A stretch of 64,000 bases of DNA from Gammaproteobacteria bacterium (lineage in GTDB: Bacteria; Pseudomonadota; Gammaproteobacteria; Legionellales; Legionellaceae). Below are positions 8,242 through 21,331 of this stretch, in pieces. The stretch's first letter is position 1; each line of letters opens with the position of its first letter. The stretch lies in contig JASBUO010000006.1 of the NCBI GenBank assembly GCA_030147855.1, positions 1-64,000 on the forward strand, read 5' to 3'. The notes beneath the pieces were generated by a model, which searched no databases, was not told where the DNA came from, and worked only from the letters and a program-made list of their open reading frames with translations. Both the position numbers and the translations under genes were made by a program.

Positions 8242-9045
8242 ATGGGTCACCGTTTTTTTGAAGGAACATCACCCGCACTACAGATGGAAAAACCAGCCAC
8301 AATTACGTTTGTTAACCGCCCTGACATAGCACTTGTTGTATGCGTGACAGATTGGCAAAAATCAGGCAATGCTGCAAAAATAGAAGCCCTTGAAAACGCG
8401 TCTTTCTCACATCCACCAGTAAACCTCGCTTCACCTCAAGCAATGACAAGTTGGATTTCTTTTCAGACGAATGCATTTAAAGAAAGATTTCTTGAACTGC
8501 CTGTAGATGGACGCCTTTTCCCTTCAAGCACATGGTTTATCGAAGCTTTATCTGAATCTTGCAATCTGGGTATTAATATTGCTAGAAAAGAGGGAAATCT
8601 ATTAGTTCCTAGTAAAATCAATTCATCAGAAACACACGACATCATGGTACATGAACGTCCCTTCCAAACAACTTATGCTGTACGTGTTAAAATGGGCCCA
8701 CTTTTTGAGTTTTTAAATCAACGCTACTCTCATCAGACAGATCCAAGACTGGATAAATTGTGTGACGATCAGCTTCAAAGACAGCATACACGTGCGTACG
8801 AAGAGGCCCCGCAAATGCTTAGAAAACTTGAAACAATGAGGGCACAACTGCTAAGCGAATTATCCCCAGAAGAAATAAACACACTCTACCGAGAAAACTT
8901 AGAAAAGCCTGTTCCCTACGGCTTTCCATCGCTGCCTTACAACACGCTCCATGAAGGGCAAGCAACACAGCTTGCATTACAATCTATGTATGAAGAGTTA
9001 CGGCCAAAGCAAGATATATCAACGACCCTTAGTTGTAACGCTTAA
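8242..9045 (+). CDS. Hypothetical protein
   Basis: A 267-aa protein that I do not recognise. There is no signal peptide or membrane segment. The N-terminal third is mixed (VNRPDIALVVCVTDWQKSG), and the region about residues 165-225 is charged and probably helical. AGGA lies 8 nt before the ATG. It is transcribed alone, divergent from the porin and convergent with the cystathionine beta-synthase-like gene, sharing a 4-bp TTAA that contains both stop codons. A lineage-specific or secreted effector role is possible but not shown by the sequence. Confidence 0.7.
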   Translation: MGHRFFEGTSPALQMEKPATITFVNRPDIALVVCVTDWQKSGNAAKIEALENASFSHPPVNLASPQAMTSWISFQTNAFKERFLELPVDGRLFPSSTWFIEALSESCNLGINIARKEGNLLVPSKINSSETHDIMVHERPFQTTYAVRVKMGPLFEFLNQRYSHQTDPRLDKLCDDQLQRQHTRAYEEAPQMLRKLETMRAQLLSELSPEEINTLYRENLEKPVPYGFPSLPYNTLHEGQATQLALQSMYEELRPKQDISTTLSCNA

Positions 9046-9998
9046 GCATCGAGCAGGCCATGTGCCTGCATCCATACATCATCCGCATGTTTTGTCATAT
9101 AGTTTCGAATTGAATCCGGTAAAATAACCAGACAACGTTGTCCAACCTTAAGGTTTTTTGCTGCATTTAGTGCTGCCCACATTGCTCCACCACTAGATCC
9201 ACCAACAAGCAACCCCTCTTCTTCAACCAAACGTCGAGCCATCTTAAACGCATCACTATCTCGAAGCTTAAAGTATTCATCGATTAACGTGTTGTCTAAT
9301 ACCTCAGGAAAAAAATCATATCCAATCCCCTCAACCAAATAAGGTTTTACTTCATCTCCTCCGCCTAAAATAGAACCAACAGGGTCAACTCCTACCACTT
9401 TTATATTGGGGTACTGTGCTTTCAAGCGCTTAGCAATACCCGTGACTGTACCTCCAGTACCAACCCCTGCAACAACCATATCTAGGTTATCCCCAAAGTC
9501 ATCAATAATTTCTTCCGCTGTACCACGGTAATGCGCACCAGGGTTATCTGAGTTTGCATATTGATCTAAAATATGTGCATTAGGAAGTTCTTTTTGAAGT
9601 TTTCTCGCAAGTGAAATATGACTTTCAGGAGAGTCAAACGCAACGTCTGTTGGCGTTCGATGGATGGTTGCCCCCAAACGTTCAAGCACAATTTGTTTTT
9701 CTTGACTCATTTTTTCCGGCATGGTGATGACAACATGGTAACCCAGTACAGCGCCAGCAAGTGCTAAACCAATACCCGTATTACCAGAAGTTGGTTCAAT
9801 AAGAGTATCTCCAGGCTTGATTTCACCTCTTTTTTCAGCCTCTTTCACCATTTCAAAACCAATGCGGTCTTTCACTGAGCCGCCAGGATTTAAAAATTCA
9901 CACTTCACATAAACATCACACGCTAAATCACGTGCTATATGATTGATTTTAACGACAGGTGTCTTACCAATTACTTCCAAAATATTTGAATACATCAT
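9042..9998 (-). CDS. Cystathionine beta-synthase-type PLP enzyme, without regulatory CBS domain
   Basis: Fold-type II PLP enzyme of 318 aa. The PLP lysine is K43 in GGSVKDRI; the substrate loop IEPTSGNTGIGLAL is at about residues 68-81; the phosphate-binding loop is AGVGTGGTVTG. Several segments (VMPEKMS-like TMPEKMSQEK, RTPT, FDSPESH, VEGIGYDF, VILPDSIRNYMTKHADD) match eukaryotic-type cystathionine beta-synthase more closely than CysK. The chain ends after the catalytic domain, so the C-terminal CBS pair is absent. It probably makes cystathionine from serine and homocysteine, but cysteine synthase activity cannot be excluded. AAGGAT precedes the ATG at 9998. Confidence 0.88.
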   Translation of the reverse strand: MMYSNILEVIGKTPVVKINHIARDLACDVYVKCEFLNPGGSVKDRIGFEMVKEAEKRGEIKPGDTLIEPTSGNTGIGLALAGAVLGYHVVITMPEKMSQEKQIVLERLGATIHRTPTDVAFDSPESHISLARKLQKELPNAHILDQYANSDNPGAHYRGTAEEIIDDFGDNLDMVVAGVGTGGTVTGIAKRLKAQYPNIKVVGVDPVGSILGGGDEVKPYLVEGIGYDFFPEVLDNTLIDEYFKLRDSDAFKMARRLVEEEGLLVGGSSGGAMWAALNAAKNLKVGQRCLVILPDSIRNYMTKHADDVWMQAHGLLDA

Positions 9999-10019
9999 GA
10001 CTTATCCTTGTCTTTATTT

Positions 10020-11372
10020 TTATTTTCCAATGCAAAATGTCGAAAATATTTTTCCTAATAAATCGTCTGATGTTACACGTCCTACAATCTCACCTAAAGC
10101 ATCATGCGCTTGTCTTAAATCTTCTGCAAGTAGCTCACCTGCAGCGTACTCAAATAATTGAGCTTTACCCGAATCTAGACAAGCTTGTGCCTTATTTAAT
10201 GCTTCTATGTGACGTCTACGTGCTAAAAAGAGCCCTTCTGTTGGTTGATGTCCAAGTGCCTCTTTTAGCACTGCTTTTAGCAAATCAATTCCCTGTTTCT
10301 CTTTTGCCGACAAATATACATCGAGTCCATCTCGAAATGCCTTATGCTTTAATTTATCTATTTTATTGAAGATACGTATCACAGGCGTTTGTGAGGGTAA
10401 TAAAACTTGAATAGTATCATCGTAAAATTGTTTAACATTGTTCTCTGTTATATCACACATCATAAGGACCGCATCAGCACGTTGAACGGCTTCTTTTGCA
10501 CGCCGAATACCTTCTTGTTCAACCTTATTATCACTTTGACGAAGACCTGCCGTATCAATGATTTGAAGCGGAATATCATCTAGCAATATGTGCTCACGCA
10601 TCACATCTCGCGTTGTTCCTGCTTCATCGTGAACAATTGCAGCTTCATATCCTGCCAATGTATTCAATAAAGTTGATTTACCTGCATTAGGTGGTCCCGA
10701 AATAACTACCACGCCTCCTTCGCGTAATAAAGCGCCTTGTGCAGCCCCTTGCCTTAGTTGTTTTAAATCATTAAAAACCGTATCAAATAAAGCTGCAACC
10801 TTACCATCACTTAAAAAATCAATGGCTTCATCTGAAAAATCGATAGCTGCTTCAACATACAAGCGCAAATGTAATAATTTATTGCAAATTATATTTATTT
10901 TTTCTGAAAAATCGCCTTGTAAAGAGCAAACAGCTAAGCGTGCTGCCGCTTCTGAGTTTGCATGAATTAAGTCAGCTATTGCTTCTGCTTGTGCTAAATC
11001 TAACTTATTATTCAAAAATGCGCGCTCTGAGAATTCACCAGGTCGCGCTAAACGCGCACCACATGCCACACATTCAGAGATTAAGCGGTCAAGTACTAAT
11101 GGAGCACCGTGTCCTTGAAACTCAACAACATCTTCGCCTGTGAATGAATGAGGTGCTTTAAAATAAAGTAATAAACCTGTGTCAATTAAGGTTTCGTCTG
11201 ATGCTTTTGATGTATAAAACTTTACATGATACGCAACACGCGGTTTAAGCGAGCTAGTACGCCGACTGAGTCGCTGCGCAATCGACTGCGCCTGTACTCC
11301 TGACAAACGAACAATACCAACCCCTCCGCGACCCGGTGGCGTTGCTAACGCCACAATCGTGTCACTGTCCAC
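10020..11372 (-). CDS. mnmE: tRNA modification GTPase MnmE
   Basis: With MnmG it modifies the wobble uridine (cmnm5U) of certain tRNAs. The 450-aa chain shows the N-terminal folate-binding domain ([16 protein letters not shown]), the inserted G domain with G1 [13 protein letters not shown]3 DTAGLR and G4 NKIDK, and the invariant C-terminal FCIGK. It starts with GTG at 11372, with AAGGGAGC upstream, 3 nt after the yidC stop. It is the last gene of the conserved rpmH-rnpA-yidD-yidC-mnmE run. The mnmG-rsmG-parAB genes often near oriC are not in the window. Confidence 0.97.
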   Translation of the reverse strand: MDSDTIVALATPPGRGGVGIVRLSGVQAQSIAQRLSRRTSSLKPRVAYHVKFYTSKASDETLIDTGLLLYFKAPHSFTGEDVVEFQGHGAPLVLDRLISECVACGARLARPGEFSERAFLNNKLDLAQAEAIADLIHANSEAAARLAVCSLQGDFSEKINIICNKLLHLRLYVEAAIDFSDEAIDFLSDGKVAALFDTVFNDLKQLRQGAAQGALLREGGVVVISGPPNAGKSTLLNTLAGYEAAIVHDEAGTTRDVMREHILLDDIPLQIIDTAGLRQSDNKVEQEGIRRAKEAVQRADAVLMMCDITENNVKQFYDDTIQVLLPSQTPVIRIFNKIDKLKHKAFRDGLDVYLSAKEKQGIDLLKAVLKEALGHQPTEGLFLARRRHIEALNKAQACLDSGKAQLFEYAAGELLAEDLRQAHDALGEIVGRVTSDDLLGKIFSTFCIGK

Positions 11373-11375
11373 AGA

Positions 11376-13043
11376 TTACTTAGCTCCCTTCTTTTTGGCA
11401 TTAAAGCGACGTGTAATAATCCATTGTTGCATAATCGTTAACGTATTATTTACCGTCCAATACAATGCTAAACCGGCTGGAAAGTTCCAAAAAAGCACTG
11501 TCATCATAACAGGGAAAAACATTAATAATTTTGCTTGCATTGGGTCTGGTGGCGCAGGATTCATTTTTTGCTGAATGAACATTGTTGCCCCCATTAAAAG
11601 TGGCAAAACATGGTACGGATCAGCTGAAGATAAATCTTTCACCCAAAAAATAAATGGTGCTTGCCGCAATTCAACGCTCTCAATTAATACCCAATAAAGC
11701 GCCATAAAAATAGGAATTTGGAGCAACATAGGCAAACAACCAGATAAAGGATTGACTTTTTCTTCTCGATATAAAGCCATTGTTGCCTGACTTATTTTAG
11801 CCTTATCATCGCCATATTGGTCTTTTAGCGCTTGTAACTTAGGCTGTAATTGCCGCATACCAGCCATTGAGTGATAACTTTTTGCAGATAAACGATAAAA
11901 AACTAATTTAACAAGCACTGTGACCAGCACAATTGACCATCCCCAGTTACCAACGACCGAATAAATCATTTTCATGACAGAGAAAAGCAGCGCAGAAATA
12001 AACCAAAGCCATCCATAATCAATCGTTAAATCAAGCCCTGGTGCTATTGGCTTTAATAAGTCTGAAATCTCAGGCCCTAAGTATAATTGAGAGGCAACCG
12101 TTTGAGTTGCACCAGGAGATAGCTGAATTGCCTGACTCACAGCACCTATCGCATAACTCCCATTAACAACTCGAGAGTAAAACCTGCCTTGTGACTCAGT
12201 CGTAGGAATCCATGCCGTTAAGAAATAACGTTGCTGCATAGCAATCCATCCTCCATCAACATCAATATCTAAAGGATTTTTAGCCATTTCTTTAAAGGTT
12301 AGTTTTTGATAGCGATGATGCCCAGGTTGAGAATAAGAAGCGCCTATATAGGAACCAATATGAGATAAAGTCGATTTATCTTCTTTGGGTAAATCACGCA
12401 ATAATTGTGTGTTTAAATATCCTTTCCATAGACTATCACTTTGATTTTGTAATGTATAACGGACATCTATTAAGTAACTTCCTCGTTTAAAAATGAACTC
12501 TTTCTTAACCGACACACCTGCTTCAGTTTCACCTATTAAAGCAACTGTCAGTGCTTCTTGTTGAGGTGATAGCTCATATATGTTTTTTTCTGACTTAAAG
12601 CCTGGCTTTGTATGTCGAACCCCACCGTCATTCATAACCAATAGACCACTATTAGCTACATATCGTGTACCTTTTTGATCACTTAACAGAGAAAAAGACT
12701 TGTCAGGTGTAGTTTCATTTTGCGAATAACTTAACAAATGAGCAGAAACAACATCTCCTTGAGCTAAATCAATATGAAGATCTAGCACATCTGTTTTAAT
12801 TTTAATCGTGTTAGTATTATTTTCATAAGCTATTTGCTTATCCATATTCGTTAACTTCTCATTAACGGCATCTGGCCTTGAAAATGTAGGCAAAAGCGCT
12901 TCTTTTGCACTAGCCTTATTTTCCTCTACATACTGAGCTTTTTGTGTATAAGTAAGTTTAGGGTAATCTACTTGCCATGCCGTCCACAAACTATAAGCAA
13001 GCATTGCAAGTGCAACTCCCAAAATAATACGTTTAATATCCAT
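11376..13043 (-). CDS. yidC: Membrane protein insertase YidC
   Basis: Inner-membrane insertase/chaperone that works with SecYEG or alone. The 555-aa length fits Gram-negative YidC. An N-terminal anchor (about residues 5-22) is followed by a large periplasmic beta domain. The conserved membrane core from about residue 345 includes the cytoplasmic loop [18 protein letters not shown] and [20 protein letters not shown], and the tail is basic ([11 protein letters not shown]). It lies between yidD and mnmE in the standard order, 20 nt from yidD. Confidence 0.97.
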   Translation of the reverse strand: MDIKRIILGVALAMLAYSLWTAWQVDYPKLTYTQKAQYVEENKASAKEALLPTFSRPDAVNEKLTNMDKQIAYENNTNTIKIKTDVLDLHIDLAQGDVVSAHLLSYSQNETTPDKSFSLLSDQKGTRYVANSGLLVMNDGGVRHTKPGFKSEKNIYELSPQQEALTVALIGETEAGVSVKKEFIFKRGSYLIDVRYTLQNQSDSLWKGYLNTQLLRDLPKEDKSTLSHIGSYIGASYSQPGHHRYQKLTFKEMAKNPLDIDVDGGWIAMQQRYFLTAWIPTTESQGRFYSRVVNGSYAIGAVSQAIQLSPGATQTVASQLYLGPEISDLLKPIAPGLDLTIDYGWLWFISALLFSVMKMIYSVVGNWGWSIVLVTVLVKLVFYRLSAKSYHSMAGMRQLQPKLQALKDQYGDDKAKISQATMALYREEKVNPLSGCLPMLLQIPIFMALYWVLIESVELRQAPFIFWVKDLSSADPYHVLPLLMGATMFIQQKMNPAPPDPMQAKLLMFFPVMMTVLFWNFPAGLALYWTVNNTLTIMQQWIITRRFNAKKKGAK

Positions 13044-13063
13044 TCTATTATTCTCTTTTAAAT

Positions 13064-13321
13064 TTAATCTGTTAGGTTAATGTTCGAATTAGGACATACA
13101 GGATCATAACCACCCAATGCCCAAGGATGGCAGCGTATAATTCGTTTTATTGCAAACCAAGTGCCTTTAAATACGCCATAGTGTTTTACAGCTTGGAGTG
13201 CATAGTTGGAACAACAAGGATAAAATCGGCAACAAGGTCCAAGATAAGGACTGAGTAAATATTGATAGATCTTAATAGTCCAAACTACTAAGGCCCGTGC
13301 TGCGTAGATAATCTGTTCCAT
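13064..13321 (-). CDS. yidD: Membrane protein insertion efficiency factor YidD
   Basis: An 85-aa protein with the family core [31 protein letters not shown] and the GGYDPV ending. In E. coli the protein is thought to help YidC-dependent insertion. Its start lies within rnpA (34-bp overlap), the usual arrangement, and yidC follows 20 nt after its stop. Confidence 0.95.
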   Translation of the reverse strand: MEQIIYAARALVVWTIKIYQYLLSPYLGPCCRFYPCCSNYALQAVKHYGVFKGTWFAIKRIIRCHPWALGGYDPVCPNSNINLTD

Positions 13322-13635
13322 AATTTATCTAAATTAGCCCGCATTTGGTAAGGCAAAGCCTTTTTAGCATAAGGCTTTGCTAAAATAACAACATCAACAG
13401 CTGGTAACTTACTATTCAACCGAAAAGACTCTCTTAAAATTCGCTTTATTCGGTTTCTATCATGCGCTTTATTGACTATTTTTTTTGAAATAATCAATCC
13501 AAGTCTCGCGCACCCCAATGAGTTATCACAAAAAAGGACGGTAAACTCAGTATTAGCTAATTTTTTCGCATGGCTAAAAACAACATCAAACTCGTTTTTA
13601 TGAAGCAGTCGACGTGTTTTGTCAAATCCAAACAT
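13288..13635 (-). CDS. rnpA: Ribonuclease P protein component
   Basis: Protein subunit of RNase P, which matures tRNA 5' ends together with the RnpB RNA (not in this window). The 115-aa sequence has the RNR motif region KIVNKAHDRNRIKRILRESF and the N-terminal RLLHKNEFDVVF typical of RnpA. The start codon lies immediately after the rpmH stop, and the end overlaps yidD by 34 bp. Confidence 0.95.
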   Translation of the reverse strand: MFGFDKTRRLLHKNEFDVVFSHAKKLANTEFTVLFCDNSLGCARLGLIISKKIVNKAHDRNRIKRILRESFRLNSKLPAVDVVILAKPYAKKALPYQMRANLDKLWNRLSTQHGP

Positions 13636-13770
13636 TTACGCAGATAAACGACTACGACCTTTAGCACGTCGACGTTTAATTACCATACGACCAGAACGTG
13701 TAGCCATACGAGCGCGAAAACCATGATCACGTTTACGCTTTATATTACTAGGTTGAAATGTACGTTTCAT
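13636..13770 (-). CDS. rpmH: 50S ribosomal protein L34
   Basis: A 44-aa, very basic protein read directly from the sequence: [20 protein letters not shown], then [19 protein letters not shown] and SRLSA. This is the full L34 consensus. AAGGG lies 7 nt before the ATG at 13770, and a near-consensus promoter lies 31 nt further upstream. It is the first gene of the operon that continues through rnpA, yidD, yidC and mnmE, and it faces dnaA across the origin region. Confidence 0.97.
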   Translation of the reverse strand: MKRTFQPSNIKRKRDHGFRARMATRSGRMVIKRRRAKGRSRLSA

Positions 13771-13800
13771 TTAAAAACCCTTTAAGCTTTAAAGCTGCGC

Positions 13801-13829
13801 ATGATAAAAAACTTTAGACGTGCTGTCAA
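13801..13829 (-). promoter_or_regulatory. Promoter of the rpmH operon
   Basis: On the minus strand TTGACA (13829-13824) and TATCAT (13806-13801) are 17 bp apart, with a start point expected about 25 nt before the rpmH ATG. This fits the high expression needed for L34 and RnpA. Confidence 0.75.
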
Positions 13830-13849
13830 ATAGCTGATCGATTGAAGTA

Positions 13850-14960
13850 TGCAACTTATTAATAATTAGTATTTAAGTATTTAAATAAATATTTATTATT
13901 AGGTTTTAATAAAACATGGATTTGTTTTATTTTATATTATTTATCAATAAGTTATACGTTAGTGAAATATGTGTAAAAACATTGTATTAAACAAGCTAAT
14001 AGATCTGGATAACTAAAAAAGTAATTAAATATCTTATTTTTCCCTATTATCTTTTCTATTTCTTTCAAGAGTTTTCCACGAAGTTATACCTTTTTTGTAG
14101 GTAACAAATAAATAGTCCTGCTCTGTAGCACGTGAATTGTCTGGTTTTTATAAAGCGTGTTTAAAATTGTATAAAAGGCCCAGAAACCACCTTTCGTCTC
14201 GACGTTCTGCGGAGGGGGAAGATGTCAATAGGTCCTAATATTTTATTAAAATCCAAGGCGTATTTATGAAAAGAACACACGGTTATAAAGAAAATACTAA
14301 TGCACCGATTTGAAAAGACCTATGAGGTATGAGGTTCAAACCGCTTCATTCAGGAAGAGGCGGCAGAAAAGAGGTGTTCAATAAGAAATTACTGTGGAAG
14401 CAGCATGTAAAAAGTCAGTTTTTACGCCTTGGCAAAGTCCATACCATTAGGTTAAAGATAAAGTGCCGTTTCCATTACATGAGAGGGAGGGTTGATGTTC
14501 ATATCAGTGGCAATTTCGACAAAAGAACCAAATGAAGTTATATATTAATTATAAAAAAGAAAATAATTTACTTTTTATTTATTATTAGCTTTCATTTTTT
14601 TATGTATACTCCTTAAAAATTAATTAAAAACAATATGTTATGCTAATTTAAAAAGTGTGCAAAAACGCTGCTTTTAAGGGATCGCTTATTATGGATAACT
14701 GAAAAAAAGAGAAGAAGGGGATTTTTTATCCCCACTTATCCTATTCTTTTTTCAGACTTTTTCCCCTTAAAACAAAATATTCTCTACAGGGATAGGCTTC
14801 TCATGATTTTTACGTGTATAAATTTTTTCACTTGCTGATAGAAGTTTCGAGTGGCACTATTTAACACTTCAGTAAAAAAGATGTGTTCGTTTGATTTCTT
14901 TGTATATATATCTATCTAATTGATTGAGATTGTGATGACCTTTGGGGTGAGGAGTGTTTT
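13850..14960. other. Candidate chromosomal replication origin (oriC) between rpmH and dnaA
   Basis: The gap of about 1.2 kb between divergent rpmH and dnaA is AT-rich and has no convincing gene; a 68-codon open frame at 14329-14535 has no ribosome site or family resemblance. DnaA boxes with one mismatch to TTATNCACA lie at 14004-14012 (TTATCCAGA on minus), 14690-14698 (TTATCCATA on minus) and 14726-14734 (TTATCCCCA on plus), with a weaker one at 14736. Very AT-rich tracts at about 13855-14000 and 14530-14650 could be unwinding elements. Location next to dnaA is typical of oriC. The dispersed box cluster is weak, so the exact origin is uncertain. Confidence 0.6.
14206..14240 (+). repeat. Copy 1 of the GTCAAYAGGNCCTA intergenic repeat
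   Basis: The 14-mer GTCAATAGGTCCTA at 14224-14237 recurs as GTCAACAGGACCTA at 24578-24591 and GTCAACAGGCCCTA at 62034-62047. In the first two copies a GCGGAGGG-AA purine tract also precedes it at similar distance (14209-14220; 24566-24576). This copy lies within the origin gap. Confidence 0.55.
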
Positions 14961-16334
14961 GTGGCTGTGAAAGTTTGGGAAAAGTGTTTGGGTGTGCTCG
15001 AGTCTGAGTTTACGCCTCAGCAATTCCATACATGGTTAAAGCCATTACAATTAAGCCCCGATCAAGCTGATGAAACGTTAACATTGTTGGCACCTAATCG
15101 TTTTGTTGTGGAATGGGTGAAGAAAAACTTTTGTTCGCGTATTGAAGAACTCGCAAGCCAGTTTAGTGAAAGCACAATTCAGGTTGTTAGTATTGAAATC
15201 GGCTCGAGTGTGTCTAAATCGGATGCCCTTAAAAAGCCAGCTGTAAAAATATCCTCTGAGCATCAGGTTGTATCATCTGCACCTCATATAAAAAAAACCA
15301 ATGATCGTTTTAAAAATACTTACTTAAATGAGAAGTTTGTTTTTTCAAGCTTTGTTGAAGGAAATTCAAACCAATTAGCGCGTGCTGCATCACTTCAAGT
15401 CGCTGAAAGGCCAGGGGATGCATATAACCCACTATTTATCTATGGCGGTGTTGGTTTAGGAAAGACGCATTTAATGCATGCAATAGGTAATGATATTTTG
15501 ATGAAAAATCCTGATGCACGTGTCTTATATTTGCATTCGGAACGTTTTGTTGCTGATATGGTTAAGGCCCTGCAAACCAATGCTATTAATGAATTTAAGC
15601 GATTTTATCGCTCATTAAATGCCTTACTAATTGATGATATTCAGTTTTTTGCAGGAAAAGATCGCTCGCAAGAAGAGTTTTTCCACACATTTAACGCATT
15701 ACTTGAAGGCCAGCAACAAATTATATTAACCAGTGATCGCTATCCTAAAGAAATTGATGGTGTTGAAGAGCGGTTAAAATCCCGGTTTGGATGGGGATTA
15801 ACGGTTGCAGTTGAGCCACCTGAGTTGGAAACACGAGTTGCTATTTTAATGAGCAAGGCTGAGAGCTCAAATATTGAACTTCCTTATGAGGTTGCTTTTT
15901 TTATTGCCAAACGTATTCGTTCCAATGTGCGAGAATTAGAAGGTGCCTTACGTCGCGTGATTGCAAATGCACACTTTACCGGCAAGGCAATAACAATAGA
16001 GTTTGTTAGTGAAGCATTACGCGACTTGCTCGCACTTCAGGACAAGTTAGTAACGCTTGAGAATATTACCAAAACCACTGCTGAGTACTACAAGGTCAAG
16101 GTGGCTGATTTATTATCAAAAAGACGCAGTCGGTCAATTGCAAGACCTCGTCAAATGGCGATGACACTCGCAAAAGAGTTAACAAACCATAGTTTGCCTG
16201 AAATTGGTGACCACTTTGGAGGGCGTGATCACACAACAGTGATTCATGCTTGCCGAAAAATTAAAGAGCTAATTCAAGAGGGTGGTGATTTTTCAGAAGA
16301 CTATAAACATTTAATGCGTATTCTATCATCTTAG
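14961..16334 (+). CDS. dnaA: Chromosomal replication initiator DnaA
   Basis: AAA+ initiator that binds DnaA boxes and opens the origin. The 457-aa chain shows domain I ([20 protein letters not shown]), a short linker, the AAA+ domain starting [13 protein letters not shown] with Walker [14 protein letters not shown] and Walker [13 protein letters not shown], and domain IV with the DNA-binding signature [15 protein letters not shown]. It starts with GTG at 14961, supported by GAGGAG 8 nt upstream. It is the first gene of dnaA-dnaN-recF, with gyrB following. Confidence 0.98.
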   Translation: MAVKVWEKCLGVLESEFTPQQFHTWLKPLQLSPDQADETLTLLAPNRFVVEWVKKNFCSRIEELASQFSESTIQVVSIEIGSSVSKSDALKKPAVKISSEHQVVSSAPHIKKTNDRFKNTYLNEKFVFSSFVEGNSNQLARAASLQVAERPGDAYNPLFIYGGVGLGKTHLMHAIGNDILMKNPDARVLYLHSERFVADMVKALQTNAINEFKRFYRSLNALLIDDIQFFAGKDRSQEEFFHTFNALLEGQQQIILTSDRYPKEIDGVEERLKSRFGWGLTVAVEPPELETRVAILMSKAESSNIELPYEVAFFIAKRIRSNVRELEGALRRVIANAHFTGKAITIEFVSEALRDLLALQDKLVTLENITKTTAEYYKVKVADLLSKRRSRSIARPRQMAMTLAKELTNHSLPEIGDHFGGRDHTTVIHACRKIKELIQEGGDFSEDYKHLMRILSS

Positions 16335-16346
16335 TGGTGCTCTATT

Positions 16347-17453
16347 ATGTTTGAATTAACAATTGCAAAAAGTGATTTACTAAATCCGCTTCTGATGGTG
16401 TCTGGTGCGCTTGATAGGAAGCAACCGTTACCTATTTTATCGCATCTTTTACTTTCTTTGAGTAAGGATCACTTAACAATTACAGCCACTGATCTTGAAA
16501 TTGAAGTAACTGCACGTATTCCATGTCAAACAAATGTTGAAGAGGGTGCTATTACGGTCTCAGCTAAGAAGTTTTTAGATATTATTCGTTCTTTAGATGA
16601 TAAAGCAGCGCCACGAATAGTTTACCAAGATGACGTGGTATCTATTCAAGAGGGGCGTAGTTCTTTTAAGTTAGCAACGCTTCCAGCTGCTGACTACCCC
16701 TATATGCAGGATGAACTCAGTAAGCTAGAGCTGGTTTTACCTACAACACTTTTAGCAAAAATGCTCCAACGCACACATTTTGCAATGTCTCAACAAGATG
16801 TACGTGTTTTTCTGAATGGGTTATTTTTAGCCTTTGATGATCAAGCTTTGACTGCTGTTGCAACAGATGGGCACCGAATGGCAATCGATCGCTTTTCGGC
16901 TGCAATGGAGAATGCGCGTCATCGTTTGTTGATTCCTCGCAAAGCTGTCCAAGATATGTTGCGCTTACTTCAAACTGTAGTTGATGAAGCCGTCGTTTTT
17001 TCTGCCGGAGAAAGACATGTAAAATTAGTTACGAAACAATATACATTTTCTTCTAAACTATTAGAGGCACGTTTTCCTCCTTATACCAAGGCGATTCCAC
17101 AGGGACAAAATAAATCTGTGTGTCTCAATAGGGATGTATTAAAGCGTGCTTTGTCTCGTATCGTTATTTTGGCGCACGAAAAATCAAAGGCGATACTTTT
17201 ACACCTTCAGCCTAATTTATTAACGTTGATTGCTAATAACCAAGAAAAAGAAGAAGCAATAGAGTCATTAGAGGCAAAAACAGAAGGAGATACGCTTAAG
17301 ATAGGTGTAAATGCTGGCTATGTACTAGATGTATTGAATGTTTTACCAGAAGGGGATGTGCAGCTGTCTTTTTCAACAACGGATAGTAGTATTTTGGTTG
17401 AGTCCCCAGCGGATGAAAACTACCAATATATTATTATGCCAATGAAAATATGA
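16347..17453 (+). CDS. dnaN: DNA polymerase III sliding clamp (beta subunit)
   Basis: The ring-shaped processivity clamp of the replicase. Its 368 aa match the three-domain beta clamp; KQPLPILSHLLL near the N-terminus, ATDGHRMA in the middle and the C-terminal YQYIIMPMKI are diagnostic. It begins 12 nt after dnaA, and its TGA overlaps the recF start as ATGA. Confidence 0.97.
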   Translation: MFELTIAKSDLLNPLLMVSGALDRKQPLPILSHLLLSLSKDHLTITATDLEIEVTARIPCQTNVEEGAITVSAKKFLDIIRSLDDKAAPRIVYQDDVVSIQEGRSSFKLATLPAADYPYMQDELSKLELVLPTTLLAKMLQRTHFAMSQQDVRVFLNGLFLAFDDQALTAVATDGHRMAIDRFSAAMENARHRLLIPRKAVQDMLRLLQTVVDEAVVFSAGERHVKLVTKQYTFSSKLLEARFPPYTKAIPQGQNKSVCLNRDVLKRALSRIVILAHEKSKAILLHLQPNLLTLIANNQEKEEAIESLEAKTEGDTLKIGVNAGYVLDVLNVLPEGDVQLSFSTTDSSILVESPADENYQYIIMPMKI

Positions 17454-18541
17454 GCTTAGCTCGGTTAGATATTCACCAAGTTCGAAATATTGTGGCTGCA
17501 CGCTTGGATTTAAATCAACGTTTTAATGTGTTTTTTGGTCCTAACGGTAGTGGAAAGACATCTTTATTAGAATCGATTTACTTATTAGGTTCGGGACACT
17601 CTTTTCGTTCGCGAGAATTACTTACTTTAGTATCATATGATGCTTCAAATTTGACGGTTTTTGGTGAAATGGATACGGGTGACTCTATTAGTATCCAGAA
17701 GAATAAGCAGGGAACAATTGTCCGTTTAAATAAAACAACCTGCCAGCGCAGCAGTGATTTAGCAAGATATTTGCCTTGCCAGGTATTTTATCAGGATATT
17801 TTTGAGGTAATGGATGCAGGACCTGCAGTTAGGCGTAGTTTGCTTGACTGGGGGCTATTTCACATGGAACCTGATTATCACACAGTTTGGAAAGATTATA
17901 AGAGAGTTTTAAAACAACGTAATGCATTGCTTCGTGAGCGAGCAACTAGGCGGCAGTGTGCACCATGGGATGAGCAGTTAGCTAGTTTATCTGAAATGTT
18001 AGATGAGTTTAGGGCTGCTTACTTCGCTGCTTGGGCTGAAGTATTTGAAACGATATTGTCGAAGCTTACATCGCTGTCGTGCCGTATTATTTATGAGCGA
18101 GGCTGGGATAAAAAAAATACAGGGATATCGCTTTATCAAATATTAGATGAGCAATTCGAATTGGATATGCAGCGACAGTATACGCACTCGGGCGCGCATC
18201 AGGCTGATATTTTATTTGAAACAATAGGGCAAAAAGCAAAAAAAACGTTATCAAGGGGGCAACAAAAGATAGTTCTAATGGCCCTAAAGCTTGCTCAAGC
18301 TAAATTATTGCCAGGGGTTTGCACTTACTTATTTGATGACATTACAGCTGAACTTGATAGGGCACATGCTTCCCGATTTTTTGATGTGCTTGAAGAAATT
18401 GATGGACAGTTTTTTTTCACAGCGATTGAGCCTACGCTGTTTGTAGAACAGTTTAAAGTGGGAAGTGTTGCATTTTTTCAGTTGGATGCAGGAAGTGTTT
18501 CACGTGAAACATTACACGCTACAACATTACATTCTGTTTGA
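17450..18541 (+). CDS. recF: DNA replication/repair protein RecF
   Basis: SMC-like ATPase of recombinational gap repair that loads RecA with RecO and RecR. The 363-aa chain has Walker A FFGPNGSGKTSLLE, the signature TLSRGQQKIVLMALKLAQ and Walker B YLFDDITAELD. It overlaps dnaN by 4 nt (ATGA), suggesting coupled translation, and a gap of over 350 bp separates it from gyrB. Confidence 0.96.
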   Translation: MSLARLDIHQVRNIVAARLDLNQRFNVFFGPNGSGKTSLLESIYLLGSGHSFRSRELLTLVSYDASNLTVFGEMDTGDSISIQKNKQGTIVRLNKTTCQRSSDLARYLPCQVFYQDIFEVMDAGPAVRRSLLDWGLFHMEPDYHTVWKDYKRVLKQRNALLRERATRRQCAPWDEQLASLSEMLDEFRAAYFAAWAEVFETILSKLTSLSCRIIYERGWDKKNTGISLYQILDEQFELDMQRQYTHSGAHQADILFETIGQKAKKTLSRGQQKIVLMALKLAQAKLLPGVCTYLFDDITAELDRAHASRFFDVLEEIDGQFFFTAIEPTLFVEQFKVGSVAFFQLDAGSVSRETLHATTLHSV

Positions 18542-18576
18542 TTACTTTTGCTCTATACATGATAAGCTGTGCGGGT

Positions 18577-18604
18577 ATGACAGGTTTTTTTGTCATGAAC
18601 AGAG
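18577..18604 (+). repeat. Copy B of the GACAGG/GTCATG intergenic repeat
   Basis: ATGACAGGTTTTTTTGTCAT followed by GAACAGAG. Arms ATGAC and GTCAT can pair around the T-rich loop, so it could act as a weak terminator after recF. Sequence beyond it (GTTGTTTTTG) continues to match the copy near 50540. The rest of the 18542-18904 gap holds a GCCCC-GAA-GGGGC hairpin near 18737-18750 and the gyrB promoter, but no gene. Confidence 0.6.
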
Positions 18605-18810
18605 TTGTTTTTGTGTAATACCCCGGATCCTTTATCCCGATGAGTTATATCTCCACGAAAGTTTATGTGTGATTTATTGTCAAACCATATAAATTATAAC
18701 CTTTTGTATAAAAAAAACTCTTTTTCGATATTTGCCCCGAAGGGGCTGGGGCGCTCAGAATGACGGACCCTGGGTGTTACTATTTTTTTTCTTTTTTGTG
18801 GATTGGGTGC

Positions 18811-21331
<2,521 letters not shown>

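Noticed and set aside
14329..14535. 68-codon plus-strand open frame inside the origin gap
   Set aside because: It has no ribosome-binding site, no family resemblance and a composition like surrounding non-coding DNA.
18465..18692. 75-codon open frame overlapping the end of recF
   Set aside because: It overlaps recF in another frame and runs through the hairpin repeat copy B; the sequence is not protein-like.
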